A stretch of DNA of 64,000 bases from assembly GCA_026874595.1 (NCBI GenBank), contig CM049311.1:71654453-71718452 (forward strand). The letters are read 5' to 3'. Shown piece after piece: positions 1 to 12,482 of this stretch. Origin of the DNA: Sipunculus nudus (lineage: Eukaryota > Annelida > Sipuncula > Golfingiida > Sipunculidae). The translations under genes were made by a program, and so were the position numbers. Numbering within the stretch: position 1 is the first letter of the stretch; each line of letters begins with the position of its first letter. The notes under the pieces are model-generated. The model saw nothing but the letters and a program-made list of their open reading frames with translations. It had not been told where the DNA came from and searched no databases.

Positions 1-274
1 TAGTTATCGATATGATGAAAAAATTCCAGGTTGGGTCAACAGTACTCTTGAAAACAGAATTACATATAAAACATGTCTCGAGGTTTTTGTCTTCTCCCAA
101 GATTTCATAAATTAAAATTCCATTAAAAAAAAAACCTTATAAAAAGAATCATACAGTTTGCTTTAGGATAGGAGTACTAACTGGTACATATCAGTTCACA
201 ATTGTTAATGTTTGCATCAGTAATAATAATGTCAATTCTTTTCACGGGATATTGTGTGTGTAGTAACCAGGGTA
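1..274. other. No gene recognised
   Basis: AT-rich non-coding sequence. I see no open frame of convincing composition, no RNA gene and no repeat boundary here. Confidence 0.5.
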
Positions 275-535
275 GGGGCCTCAAGTAGTCAAGTAGTAGA
301 TCAACCCGCTCTCTACAATGGTGACTCGGGTTCGATCCCAGGCAGTGCCATGAGTGAGAATTTGTAGTTACCCGTCAAAAGTCGGTAGTTTTCTCTGGGT
401 TCTCCAGTTTTTTCCACCGCTACAGATTACTGAACGCCACCATCCGAGCCATATGGAGTTCCTCATATTAGTTATTATAACTACATGAGGTTGTACAATC
501 CATGTAAAATGAATAGTTTATTTGTATTCATTTGA
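275..535 (+). repeat. tRNA-derived SINE copy
   Basis: The start has a box A-like stretch (TAGTCAAGTAG, about 288-298) and a perfect box B (GGTTCGATCCC, about 328-338), spaced as in an RNA polymerase III promoter. The cloverleaf is degenerate and is followed by about 190 bp of unrelated body (with CTGGGTTCTCC) ending in an AT-rich tail, so this is a SINE rather than a working tRNA gene. I could not define a target-site duplication, so both ends are approximate. Confidence 0.55.
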
Positions 536-1661
536 AGTAAGTCTGTATTAATAGGATTTAGGTTGTATGGTGTTTTTACTAGTATATGAAAATGGGTCTA
601 CATGCAGCAGTTCTAAGATTCATCCCCACAGTTGTACCAGCTATTGGTAACGATTGATAACCATAGTGTGTCAACTGGCATTATAATCCAAAATTAAAAG
701 TTTGGAAAAAAAATTTTATAAAGTGATGTTCCTGTCAGTGTCATACATGACAAAACCTTCAGTGCCAACTCAGTTGACCCAAACACTGCGTACGATCATA
801 ACATGCAGTGTGCACGCTCGTGGAAAAGATTTTATCATTATTTCTCGAGTCCAAAGTTTAAAGTGCGACTTCAGCCAGATGAACAGTTGTTGTCTGTCAT
901 ATCTAGAAGTGAGGTCTGCTATAACAGTCATGTGACCAAGATTTGTATGTATAGATGTTTCATGTTTCAGTCATATGTGTTTGTCCAATGGTAAATCGGG
1001 TTGTTTTGATGATTATTATTATTTTTATGAATTCATTTGCAATCACATGTATTAGAAAAGTATGGTTTTAGCGTTGTTTCTTTTTCTAGCCAGATCAATG
1101 CAGCAGATAGCTTTGTGTGCTGGTCATTATTTTTGGACTTTCTGTTAATCTACTGTGATAAATTTGACCTGTTGAAAATTAATAAAACAATTTAAACCTG
1201 TATGTTACTGTACGTGATGTGAATGTATGTGTGTTGCACGGTGGTAGTTTGAGTAAGGCATGTAAAAGTATAATCTCTAATACAGTAACTGTAGATGTTA
1301 TCTTTACCATTAATGATATTCCGGTTTAGTGTCATGTCATTCCACAGAAAACTTGGGTTTATACAGAATTAATATGGACTGTTTCCAGTTTGCCTTTGGG
1401 TTATTACTATTCATTATTGGTGTTAAAGGACTCTTGTTGAGCTGTGACTGTGGTGGTATCTAGAGATCAAAGCCTAGGATCTAGACTCTCTGGTACTCTG
1501 CGTATTTATTGTTATTCTGTGTAATTGTAATGATTTATTATATTGTATTGTTAGGATTGTTCTAAGAATAAATTATAATTATTTGTTAACAAAAAACCAC
1601 TGACTTCTTTATTCATTCCCCTAGACATTTTACGCTGCCTAGTGTTACAGAACCTTTTTTT
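536..1661. other. No gene recognised; AT-rich spacer
   Basis: No convincing coding frame; the open frames near 702-994 overlap each other and lack coding character. Possible polyadenylation signals (AATAAA-type, about 1181 and 1567) are present, but no upstream exon can be linked to them. Confidence 0.4.
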
Positions 1662-1690
1662 AGCTCAGCTGACTATAAGTCATCTGAGCT
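1662..1690 (+). repeat. 5' terminal hairpin of P1 copy a
   Basis: The arms pair as 7 bp, one mismatch at position 8, 5 bp and a 3-nt loop. The same structure recurs at 8948-8976 and 10850-10878. Confidence 0.8.
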
Positions 1691-3409
1691 ATAGTCATTG
1701 TCCATTGTCCGTCGTCCTTCCATCTGTCTGTCCCTCCGTCCGTAGATGTGGCACATTTTGAAACCGTTAGACCAAGGAATCCAAAATTCAGCATAATGTT
1801 AGATGTCCCCAAGATCTCCTACCAAGCTGAATACTGGGTCTTTGTGACTTCATTCCTTTGAGAAATTAAGGAAAAACCTCAATTTTTTATTAAAAACCTA
1901 TTTTCATACTTCAGGACTGCCTAATATCAAAACCACTCATCTGTGTTTTTCTCATATTAACCATGAATATTCCTCTATATAGTTCCTACGTACATGCCAG
2001 AAATTAGGTCTGTATTATATAATTTAAAAAAGTTATGGGCTCAAACATAATGCATTTTGTAAAAATTCAGGAAAGATATTTGATCATTTCACACAAAACA
2101 TGTTACAGCTTAGGGTTTTACTGAACATGTTACAGCTTAGGGGTTTTTTTTCCAGTAATATAACTTTTATTAATCAAAATTAAATTGTATACACAAAATT
2201 AGATCAAAATCTTTTAATTTTTTTAAAATATTAGCAAAAATAAAAAAATTGGTACCTTAAATTTTGCCCAACTTTGACCATGGCACCTTTTTTTTTTTGT
2301 AAGTACATTTGATTTAATTTTCACAGCCAGTTTACATATGGATTTAATCTGATGAATTTTGAAATTCAAAAGTATAAGCTTAAAAAATAGTCTAGCTATT
2401 GAAGTTTTTAGAGGTCTTAATGTATTTGTATTTTCTAGCATCATGACCTCAGTTTTGTTTACTACAACTTTGCCTGGTAATCCAAACATTGGCAAAATGT
2501 TAGATGTCTCGAAGATCTCCTTCCAAGCCAAAAACTGGGTCTCTGTGACCTTTTTACTTTGAGAAATTAAAAATATATAAAAATCATTTTTACACTTCAG
2601 GAATGCCTAATATCAAAACCACTGACTTTTTTTCTTCATATTTTCCATAAATAATTGTGTATATATAACCTATGTTCATGCCTTAAATTAGGTCAGTTTA
2701 TATAATTTAAAAAAGTTATGGGCCCAAACATAAGCACTTTTAAAATTTTGCCGAACTTTTTTTTAAGTACATTTTATTTTAATTTTCACAGCCAGTTTAC
2801 ATGTGGATATAATCTGATGAATTTTGAAATTTGAAAGTATAAGCTTAAAAAATAGTCTAGCTGTTGAAGTTTTTTAGAGGCCTTAATGTATTTGTATTTT
2901 CTAGCATCATGACCCCACTTTTGTTTACTGCGGCTTTGCCTGTTAATCCAAATATTGGCATAATAATAGATGTCATAGTAAATATTCATATTCTTCCATA
3001 CATTTCCTATGTACATAACAAAATTAAGGTTGGTACTGCTTAATTTGTTGAAGTTATAGGCCCAAACATAATGCACCTTGTAAAAAATCAGGAAATATAT
3101 TTACTCTCTTAACATAAGAATTGCTGATGCTAGAGAATTTTTTCAGGGATATAACTTCATTTAATCAAGATTCAATGGTTTACCCAAAATTAGATCTGAA
3201 ATTTGCAATATTTTTAAGTTATTAGCATAAATATGAAATCAGTACCTTAAATTTTGCCCAACTTTGGGCATGGCGCTTTTTTTCCTGTAAGTACTGTGGA
3301 TTTAATTTTTACAGCATATACACATAAGGATTTAATCTGTTAAAATCTGAAATTTGAAAATAAAAGCTGCAAAATTAGGCTAGTCATTGAATTTTGTTGC
3401 AGGCTCTTG
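1662..3409 (+). mobile_element. Hairpin-ended repeat family P1, copy a (Helentron/pearl-like)
   Basis: The copy starts with a 29-nt imperfect hairpin (1662-1690; arms AGCTCAGCTGACT and AGTCATCTGAGCT, loop ATA) after a T run. A TGTCCGTC-rich pyrimidine stretch follows. The end is placed at CTTG (3406-3409) followed by T, by comparison with copy b at 8461-8464. It has no open frame. A segment of about 180 bp (2311-2490) is repeated at 2783-2960 and again downstream at 4334-4510. The design of terminal hairpin, tandem core and CTTG|T end resembles bivalve pearl-type and Helentron-derived non-autonomous elements; the class is inferred. Confidence 0.6.
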
Positions 3410-4510
3410 TTTTATTCCCTTACATTGTCAAGCAGTCCACTTTGGGCACTGTAGGTCATTCAGTGCAGCTCTCTATGCTCCCCAGGGTGTTCTTATATAA
3501 TCCCATCACTCAGGCAAGCCATCTCTCTTGTTGAGCATGATCAGGCTGCCTGCAGTTTATACCACAGGGAGTCTTTCTTCCCCCCCCCCCCCCCCATTCT
3601 GTTGACAGACCTGTACTATTAAAAAGATGAATCTTATAATTTCACATTTTTTTTAGCAATGAGCGGTAACAACTGAGACCCCTCCCCCCCCCCCCCCCCC
3701 CCCACTTCTTCAATACACAGGACTAATAAACAAGATGGATCTTATAATTTTAATGTTAAATAAATTCTTTTTGATGCGACTTGGACAATTTTGATTTTTT
3801 TAAAGAAAAAATTTCAAGAATTTAATCCTTATATTCAAATGTGATAAAATATTAGGAATTAATGTAAGTACTAACTGACAAAATTTAAGAAGACATAAAT
3901 ACTTTGTAGCATCTCATTCATATCTCTTAAAGTTGGCGGGGCCTAGGTGTGAATAACACTGTTAACTTAGTATTAAAATTAGGAATATTGGTCAAACTTT
4001 GTGGGATTAATTTTTAACTCATATTGGCATATATTTAACTTTTGAAAACTTAATTACCTTCACACATCATTTGTTTATGAAATGTTACTTTTATATAACA
4101 CTTACCGTAGGCCTATTTGTTCCCTTGGTGCATGACTACATGGTTTAGCTCATGTCCATTATTCTATAATTTACAGAGTTTCATTTTAGCGGGGCCATTT
4201 TCTCATATCTTTTCTAATGATAATATACATAGAAAAACCAAAAGAAATAAAAATGTTTTGCAGTTACTAATATTTTCAAAATTTCAGCCGAGTGATATGA
4301 CCCATGTTTCCCTTGTTTTTCGTAAGTATATTTAATGTATTTTTCACAGCCGGGATACATGTGGATTTTATCAGTTGAATTCTGAAATTTGAAAGTAAAA
4401 GCTTAAAAATTATTCTAACTATTGAAGTTTTTCAGATGCTCTAATGTGTTTGCATTTGGTATATCCAAGACTTCACTCTTGCTCACTTCAGCCTTGACTA
4501 GGTTACCTTA
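3410..4510. repeat. Sequence shared with 8465-8890, plus a degraded P1 core unit
   Basis: Both P1 copies a and b are followed by the same sequence (CACTTTGG, then a poly-C or pyrimidine stretch, then ATCTTATAATTTCA, then a GTGATAAAATA block). This indicates a duplicated block or insertion into a second repeat. Poly-C runs lie at 3580-3595 and 3684-3703. The part at 4334-4510 is a diverged repeat of the P1 core segment. No gene is seen. Confidence 0.5.
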
Positions 4511-4939
4511 TTAGTGATGCAGCACTGGCAGAACACCCCTGCTGTATATACATACACTTATTCTCATGGGCCCTACCCTAACACCCCCCCCCCCCCCCAT
4601 CTCCACCACCACCACCAATTATATTGCAATACATCGTTTGTTATTGTCAACTATTTCTTTCAATGTAAAGCTGTTTTTGATCCAATGTGCACAATTTTTC
4701 TTGAAATATTAATTCAAGAAATACTAGTAATCCAAGAGATGCCACGTTGTTCTGATGTAGCATTTTTAAGAAATTATTTCCTTTTAAATAATTAAACAAA
4801 ATATAATTTAACCAACCAATAGGCATAATTTGATAATATATGAAACAAATCATGGATAAATAAAGGTGCAATTTAAAATTGTGAATTCTGGAGTGGTATT
4901 TTCATATATTTATTGCTTTGCAAATTTAAAAAATATATT

Positions 4940-4976
<37 letters not shown>

Positions 4977-5230
4977 GTGTGCATAATGTGATGTTACCTG
5001 ACTAAATTAAGTATAAGTGTTGATGCAATTTAGATTTGTGAATCAATTTAAATATTCAGATATATACGATATACTGTATATATATAGTAAAATTTATAAA
5101 CTTGAAACAATGACTTAAAAAAAAAGAAAAAAAAATAGGAACTAATGCAAATATTTGTTCATTATTTTCCTGTCTCAGTAGAATGGACATTAAAGTTATT
5201 TGCTTTGTTTTCACCTCTCTTCCTGTTCTT
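4511..5230. other. No gene; poly-C and (TA)n tracts
   Basis: AT-rich spacer with a poly-C run near 4585-4598 and an uninterrupted (TA)n tract at 4943-4974. The open frames here overlap on both strands and carry no recognisable domain. Confidence 0.5.
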
Positions 5231-5899
5231 ATGCCACCGCCACAAAGTGGCCGGGGCATATAGTTTTTTATGCCCCCGCCACAAAGTGGTCGGGGCATAT
5301 AGTTTTACCCATGTCCGTCATTCCGTCATTCCGAAATCAAACAGTTGTACGGACTTTTTTTTCGCAGTGCCTACAGATATTGGCCTGATTTTTGGTGTGT
5401 GGGCAGATAATGACCAGTTACAGATCGAGTTCGCGTTTCGTCCCGGTTGACCTACTTCTGACCGTTTTACGGCTCCTAAACTTAGAAAATTTCATGAAAA
5501 ATAGAAATTTTCATGACAAATACACATGTACGGACTTTTTTTCGCAATGCCTGCAGATATTGGCCTGATTTTTGGTGTGTGGGCAGATAATGACCAGTTA
5601 CAGATCGAGTTCGCGTTTCGTCCCGGTTGACCTACTTTTGACCGTTTTACGGCTCCTTAACTTAGAAAATTTCATGACTAATACACATGTACGGACTTTT
5701 TTCACAGTGCCTGCAGATACTGGCCTGATTTTGATGTGTTCCTTGATAATGACCCTTTACAGATCGAGTTTGCATTTTGCCCTTGTTGACCTACTTTTGA
5801 CCATACAACACTTCCTGAACTTAAAAAAATTTACAAAATTTAACAAATGTTTCTAATTTGCCCCAGGCGGGGGCATTCGTGTCGTTCCAACACATCTAG
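5231..5899 (+). mobile_element. Hairpin-ended repeat family P2 (Helentron-like)
   Basis: The element begins with two tandem copies of a 29-nt hairpin (5231-5259 and 5270-5298; ATGCCCC outer arm, CCAC/GTGG inner stem, AAA loop). TGTCCGTC follows. The core holds three diverged units starting near 5346, 5527 and 5689, with spacings of about 181 and 162 bp. The 3' side has a GC stem (GCCCC...GGGGGC) and a GTGT...ACAC stem, and ends in CTAG (5896-5899) followed by T. No protein is encoded; the open frames are artefacts of the repeats. It shares architecture but not sequence with families P1 and P3. The Helentron-like class is inferred. Confidence 0.6.
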
Positions 5900-6633
5900 T
5901 TAAATATATAAAAATAATTCCATTTATGTCAAATTTTATCCTTTACGTATATGCAGAGGTGCTGGTACTCCCACCAGTGCCTGTAAGCACCATTGAATTC
6001 AATTCCGTATTATGTATTTAAATCCAAAGGTGCTGAAACTTAACCCCCCCCCCCCCCCCCCCATGTACATGTGAAGCGTCGGTGAAAAAAAAACTATACA
6101 TGTTCCATGTTTTCAGCGTGTAACGATAAAGGCATGGTGTAAAACCTAGGGACGACCGGTGACGCATACATTAACGAAAAGAATATATTCACAAATGTGT
6201 CATTTCCTTTGAAATAAAGTGCATGTTTAACGACGAAAAGGAAAAAGGGGTTACCGGTATGACACGTATATACCTCTCATGTATCTAATATATAGGTTTC
6301 CTTACCAGTGTTGATACGTAAAATATTTGTATATACATGTATAGTTAAACCTGGCGGCACAGGGAAATGACAGTGGCATTGATATCAAATGACCTATGTT
6401 CTAGGATTAATGACGGATCCAAAACGCAAGGAAAAGTTTAGCCACAGGCGCTTGAATCCCTATAAATATGATATGTATGGTTTTTCAAGGTATATATTGT
6501 GTTAAAAGTATTTTAAAGCGGTTTCAGACCATTGAGTTTGAATACTTTTCCCTTTTCTGAAAGAAATTTTCATTCAAAAAGGGGAGAAGTATACAGGCAC
6601 ATAGGTCTTAAGTCGCATGATATTACTATTTAG
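5900..6633. other. No gene recognised
   Basis: Non-coding spacer with a poly-C run near 6043-6062. No coding frame, RNA gene or repeat boundary is identifiable. Confidence 0.45.
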
Positions 6634-8464
6634 CTCAGCTGACTAAATGTCCGTCGGCTGTCCGTCTGTCTGTCTGTCCGTTCGTTAAACTGGTACGTTT
6701 TGAAACCGATGGACATACGAATTAAAAATTCGGCATGCACTTAGATGTCCCTGAAATCTCTTCACATACGGAAATATCGGGTTATTTGGACTTTGTTCCT
6801 TCGAGATATAAAGGAAAAAGCTCAATTTTCCATTGAAAAGCCATTGTTACACTTCAATACTGCCTTTTATCAAAACCACTGATCTTTTATTGATCATATA
6901 AAATATACATATTCCTCAGTTTACAGTCAAGCCCACTTAGTGTCATATCGGTTAACTGAAAATCCCGTTTATTGTTACATAAAACAAAAATCCCAAACCA
7001 TTTACTATATGTACAATGATAAATCTGACCGTTTAATATCATGGAATATTGTCATAACCCGTTTATTGTCATGTTTTGAACCTTTGGCATTACCATACCA
7101 GTTCGCAGTTAATATCACATCAAACGCCGACACGAAGATCAATGAGGCCAAGAGCTTGTAATAGGTCAGGCTTGTCAAACAATTTCATCTAGCTCCTGTG
7201 AGCGGCAGGCAAGTGCAGTGATGCATGCGGGTCACTCACCGGCACTTGGCAAATTTATGTCTTAAAAATCTACGTTTATCCAGATCATGTTTCTTCGTAC
7301 GTTAACAAGGGCGATGTTTTCGATTTCATGCCATACACGATGAATTCCTGACCTTTGCTAGACCGCAGTTTACACCTCACTGACGTTTCGCCGAGATGAT
7401 ATGAAGCACAAGCTGTTAACGGTGTTTACGGCTGTAAATCTCCTTTAAAGTTCCACGAAACGGTGGAAACGTACTGAGAGCACTGGAAGCGATACCCGAT
7501 CCAAAACCTTAACAGCCGTGAAACTTGACAATCGTTTGACGATGCCCGCTGTCCTATCATAAAGACGATCATGGAAATTTCGGTCAATTATAAAACATCC
7601 GGAAAATAAGATGGAACAGTCAACAGGGAAGTGCAAGAATTATCTAATAAAATAGTTTGCCTTCGCGTATGACGTTATAACTTTGCTGCATATTTCCAGA
7701 CATTTGACCTCGTGACCCAGACGCTACGTCACTTTCTGTTGGCAAATCGGATTTTGGTCAATTATTGTCACATACGGCACAAAAGTAACAGGAAATAAAT
7801 TTTTTAGATGCGCATGAAAGTAATTTGATATGCCGTTGTGCAAAAATATTATAATTAACGTTTCTGTTTCCTTTTTATTGACGATTTATTTTATATTAAT
7901 GTGAGACATAACGCTTATTCTATGACTCAAAGGACATCGATGTCGAAGCCCGCATAATATCACATCCCGGTTATTATCATAATATAAGCATGAACCATCG
8001 ACATAACAATAAGCGCACTCGACTGTATTTCCTATGTACATACCAGAAATCAGGTCAGTATTGTGTAATTTCTTGAAGTTATGGGCCCAAACATAATGTA
8101 CTTTGTAAAAAAATCAGGATGTATATAGTTGCTTAATTTACATGAAAATTGTGGGAGATGGAAATTGTTTTCAAGGATGTAACTTTATTTGATCAAGATT
8201 CAATTGTATACCAAAAATTAGATCCAAATTTTGCAATTTTCAAAGTTATAAGAATAAATATAATATCATTACCATAAATTTTGCCCAAAATTGACCACGG
8301 CACCCCCCCCCCCCCCCCCCAGTATGTACTGAGGATTTTTTTAATTTTTCACATCATGTATATATAATCATTGAATCTGTTAAAATCTGAACTTTTAAAT
8401 AAAATCTCAAAAATGAGGGTAAATGTAGTTTGATTTTTTTTGAGGGGGGGGGGGGGGGCTCTTG
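6634..8464 (+). mobile_element. P1 repeat copy b, split by an inserted TIR element
   Basis: It begins with the P1 start (AGCTCAGCTGACT) but the right hairpin arm is degraded. It ends with CTTG (8461-8464) followed by T. The body matches copy a on both sides of a 1,102-bp insertion (6924-8025): about 6840-6921 corresponds to about 1895-1970, and 8028-8115 resumes at about 1985-2065. A poly-C tract (about 8304-8321) and a poly-G tract (about 8444-8458) lie near the 3' end. No gene. Confidence 0.6.
6924..8025. mobile_element. Pogo/Tc1-mariner-type non-autonomous TIR element
   Basis: The left end CAGTCAAGCCCACTTAGTG and the inverted right end (CAGTCGAGTGCGCTTATTG read from 8025 backwards) are imperfect terminal inverted repeats starting with CAGTC. 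TA lies on both sides (6922-6923 and 8026-8027), the target duplication of Tc1/mariner-pogo elements. There is no transposase frame, so it is non-autonomous. It sits inside P1 copy b, and the P1 sequence continues on both sides, which makes the insertion younger than that copy. Confidence 0.75.
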
Positions 8465-8947
8465 TATTCACCGGGATTGTCTAACAGACCACTTTGGTCA
8501 CTGGAGATCATTCAGAACAGTCATCTCTGCTTACCTTATCTGTTAGCCATGCACCAAGCTGGGCTTGTTAGGCAAGGTACTTGGGCAGCTGCCTGATTCC
8601 AGGTCGCGCTGCCTGAAGTGAGCACCCCCTCTGACAATTTTTTCTCTCTCTCTTTCTCTCACTCTCTCCATCCCACCCCTTCCAGGTGACAGGTTAAAAA
8701 AACAAGATGCATCTTATAATTTCATATTATCTTTTGGTTCTCTTGATGAATTTTTTATATATTTTTTTAAAATAAATTTTCAGGTTTTGCTACATCTTCA
8801 GTCAGTCAATCCTATGCTGTACATATTGCAAATTTATAATTTTTAATTATTAAAAAAGTGATAAAATATAAGATTTTGATAACTATTAGTTGACACAATT
8901 AATAATGGCAGTAAGATACTTATCCTCATTAACAATCCTGTTTTTTT
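8465..8947. repeat. Repeated flank between P1 copies
   Basis: The first part matches the 3' flank of P1 copy a. The last 80 bp (8868-8947) is nearly identical to 10766-10849, so the 5' flank of copies c and d is duplicated with the element starts. A CT-rich tract lies at about 8642-8680. Confidence 0.55.
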
Positions 8948-10620
8948 AGCTCAGCTGACTGTAAGTCATCTGAGCTATAGCGATCACCCTTTGTCCGGCG
9001 GCCGTCTGGCCGTCCGTCCGTTAACAGGACACAAATCGTAACCGTTAGACCTAGAAACTTCTAACTGTACATCCAGGGAGGTCCTTGGAAAAACTCCTTG
9101 GAAACCTCAAAGTAGGTCATGGTGACCTATATTTTGAGACCTACGGACCGAAAACATGATTTTGAGCATCCAGACAGTCAGACGGTGCACAAATTGTATC
9201 CATTAGGCCTAGAAACCTTTAACAGGACATTTTGGGAGATCCTAGGCAAATGTCCTTGGACACCTGAAACTAGGTCACTTTGACCTATATTCTGGGAACT
9301 ATAGGGAAAAGATGTCATATGAGCACCCTGAATGTTTGATGGAGATAATCGTATCTTGAAGGCCTAGAATCTTCTAACACAATATCCTGGGAGTTTCTAG
9401 GCAAATCTCCTTGGAAACCTGAAATTAGGTCACGGTGGCCTATATTTTATGACCTAAAGGCTGAAAACAAGGTTTTTTAGCATCCAGACAGTCAGACAGG
9501 GCACACATTACATCAATAAGGCCTAGAATCCTCCAACGTGACATTAAGGGAGGTCCTAGGCAAATCTCCTGGGAAACCCAAAATAAGGTCATGGTGACCT
9601 ATATTTTGTGACCTACGGGTCGATAACTTGATTTCAGGCACCTTGAATGTCAGATTGGGACAAATTGTATATGTGGGGCCTAGAATCTTCTATCTCAATA
9701 TCCTGGGAGTTTCTAGGCAAATCTCCTTGGAAACCTAAAATTAGGTCATGGTGACATATATTTTGTGACCCATGGGCCTAAAACAGGATTTTGAGCACTA
9801 AGAAAGTCAGATGGGGCACAAATAGTATCCATTAGGTCTAGAATCCTTAAACATGATATTGAGGGAGGTCCTAGGCAAATTTCCTTGAAAACCTGAAATA
9901 AGTTCGCTGTGATTTATATTCTGCGACCTATAGGAAAAGGATATATGAACACCCTGAATGTCAGATGCTGACGAATCGTATCTGTTAGGCGTAGAATGTT
10001 CTTACACAAATTCCTGGGAGGCTCTAGGCAAATCTCTTTGGAAACCTGAAATAAGGTCATGGTTACCTACATTTTGTGACCTACAAGACAAAAACCTGAT
10101 TTTGAGCCTCCTGAATGTCAGATGGGCACAAATCATATCTGTTAGGCCTTGAATCTTCTAATGCATCATACTTGGAGGTCTTAGGCAAATCTCCTTTGAA
10201 ACCTGAAAATAGGTCATGGTGACCTATATTTTGTGACCTACAGGCCGAAAACAGGATTTTGAGCACCCAGGAAGTCAGACAGGTCACACATTGTATTTGT
10301 TAGGCCTAGAATCTTCTAATGTTACGTTCTGAGACGTCCTCGGCAGAATTCTGTGGAAAACTGAAATTAGGTCACTATGACTAATATTTGCGACCTTCAG
10401 GAAAAGAAGTCATATATGCACCCAGACAGTCAGTCAGGGCACACATTGTATTTGTTAGGCCTAGAATATTCTAATTTAACATTTTGAAACATCCTTTGCC
10501 AATATCCTTGGAAAACTTAAATTAGGTCAACATGACCTATATTTTGCAACCTATCAGAAAAGATGTCATATCAGCACCCAGACAGACAGGGCACAAATTG
10601 TATCCAGTAGGCCTTTTGAA
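8948..10620 (+). mobile_element. P1 copy c with tandem core array of about 157 bp
   Basis: A complete 5' hairpin (8948-8976) is followed by TGTCCGGCGGCCG and then about ten tandem units. Each unit carries the landmark TAGGCAAATCTCCTTGGAAAC or a variant, near 9080, 9240, 9395, 9555, 9710, 9870, 10020, 10178, 10335 and 10490. Units near 9395 and 9710 share GTTTCTAGGC, while those between carry GTCCTAGGC, so a dimeric higher-order period of about 315 bp is visible. The 3' terminus is not seen; sequence changes near 10620. No coding capacity. Confidence 0.7.
9035..10615. repeat. Tandem array, about 157-bp monomers, alternating dimer pattern
   Basis: This is the internal array of P1 copy c, described from the regular recurrence of AGGTCA(T)GGTGACC and CTTGGAAACCTGAAA blocks. 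Confidence 0.75.
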
Positions 10621-10849
10621 TACGGGATGCATAAATCATAAAGCTGAATGTCACAAGTAAACACGCATTGTCCCTTATTTTGCCTTATTGTTATTATAAT
10701 CTCGCACCGACGAGACTAGAGTCAAAGTGAGGCTGAGATACTGAAAGTCCATATTTTCCCTTTAAAATATAAGATTTTGATAACTATTAGTTGACACAAT
10801 TAATAAAGGCAGTAAGATATTTATCCTCATTAACAATCCTGTTTTGTTT
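10621..10849. other. Junction and duplicated 5' flank of P1
   Basis: A short unique segment (about 10621-10765) is followed by 10766-10849, a near-copy of 8868-8947. Confidence 0.55.
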
Positions 10850-11304
10850 AGCTCAGCTGACTGTAAGTCATCTGAGCTATAGCGATCACCCTTTGTCCGG
10901 CGGCCGTCTGGCCGGCCGTCCGTTAACAGGACACAAATCGTAACCGTTAGACCTAGAAACTTCTAACTGTACATTCAGGGAGGTCCTGGGAAAAACTCCT
11001 TGGAAACCTTAAATTAGATCATGGTGACCTATATTCTGCTAGCTATGGACCAGAAACATGATTTTGAGCACCCAGACAGACAGGGTACAAATTGTATTCA
11101 TTTTCCTTTGAACCCTGTATTGTGAAATCCAAGGGGGTGCTGGGCAGGTCTCCTATGAATCCTGAAATTTTTATTTTCTGTCCATTTTTTCAACAATGTA
11201 ACTTTAGCCACAGGCTAATCTCACAGACAATATATAACATTAATAAAAAAAAACATGAGCACCCAGTCGAAATTAACTGAGCGTCATGGCCCATGGGCCA
11301 CTTG
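10850..11304 (+). mobile_element. Compact full-length P1 element (copy d)
   Basis: This 455-bp copy has both ends: the 5' hairpin (10850-10878) after a T-rich run, and the 3' palindrome TGGCCCATGGGCCA (11287-11300) directly followed by CTTG (11301-11304) and TTTT. Only about one core monomer lies between, so it approximates a minimal unit of the family. It encodes no protein. Confidence 0.7.
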
Positions 11305-12450
11305 TTTTATATGTAGAATTAATACAAGTGTTCTGCAATCAATGTCTAAAGTATGTTTAGCTGTAAATTGTAAAATTTTCAGTCTAATAAATGATGCATT
11401 AAAACCATGATAGGAGGTACTTTTAGCCATAATTAAATTATTTTTAATTTGCATATGGAACGTTTAACCCGGTTTCAGAATTATAAATAACATTAATACA
11501 ATTTTTATTGGTCAAATGTATTCTTTTAATTTAAGTTTAGGCACTTAATTTTTTTTTTTTTTTTTTCCTTTTTGCTTTATTGAATGGTTTCAGGCCATAA
11601 TTCTCATGTATTACATAGTAAAATGTATAGATATCAGATATAGTTAATACGCGTCGTTGCAGTTAAAGGTATTTCACCTCTTTAAAATACCTCTCGGCAA
11701 ATCGACAATGTACGCTCTGAGCACAGCGCGTGACCTCACGGAGATCTTCCACTCACGCGGTTAAAAATTTTCAGGTTTTGCAAGCAGCCAACCGACGCTG
11801 GGTAAAACAAAACCTGACTGGCTCAACGTGTAAACAAAGATAACGGCGTTCGCGCGAAGCTCGCTCAGCTGATGACAAGAGAGGAAATTTGAATCCGTGG
11901 GGGAAAATTAACCGATCTTGGCCCACACCAGCAAGATAGTATCGAGATTGTCCTGAAAGGTTACAATTGCATCCTGTGTAACCCGACGTTAAACACAGGA
12001 GGGAATACCACAAAGACAGCACCGCCTGATGGCCAAACCTTAAAACCGCGGTTTCATGGAATGGTTCAGTGGAGCTAATAGTCGACCATAGCGTAACCGC
12101 TGCTAATGGAGCGTAATCGAGAATAAAATGTTTGCACCTCCAGGAAGAGAATATGGTAATTGTTGCAGCTGACATATTGATGACATTTGTGAAAAAAAAA
12201 ACACCGATGGTATGTGCACATTTAGAGAAGACAGGGGCAGTGAGTATACCACAATCTCTCAAAGGAGTTGTAATTTGACGCAGAAAAATTCAAAGTCTGT
12301 ATGGGCATTTATAGAACATTTATATATGCACCATAAACTACATTTGTGCTTTCCCATAAAATGATGATACAGCTTGAATTAAAGGTGAGTCAACAAAGGG
12401 GAATATCCGTAACATATGCTTTTCCGCACACGTTCCCCCTTAGAATAGGC
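11305..12450. other. Spacer leading into gypsy remnant
   Basis: A poly-T run lies near 11550-11566. From about 11770 the GC content rises, and broken + strand frames lead into the protease region, so 11770-12450 may be gag-side remnant. No motif confirms this. The long - strand frame at 11771-12262 has no recognisable domain. No long terminal repeat was found. Confidence 0.35.
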
Positions 12451-12482
12451 TCAGTTTTGAGAATGCATTTCGGAGTTGCCCG

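Noticed and set aside
275-345. tRNA gene
   Set aside because: Box A and box B are present but the acceptor and anticodon stems do not pair well, and a SINE body follows.
11771-12262. 163-codon - strand open frame
   Set aside because: No domain or signal. It is antisense to the leading part of the gypsy remnant and lies in a GC-richer region where open frames are longer.
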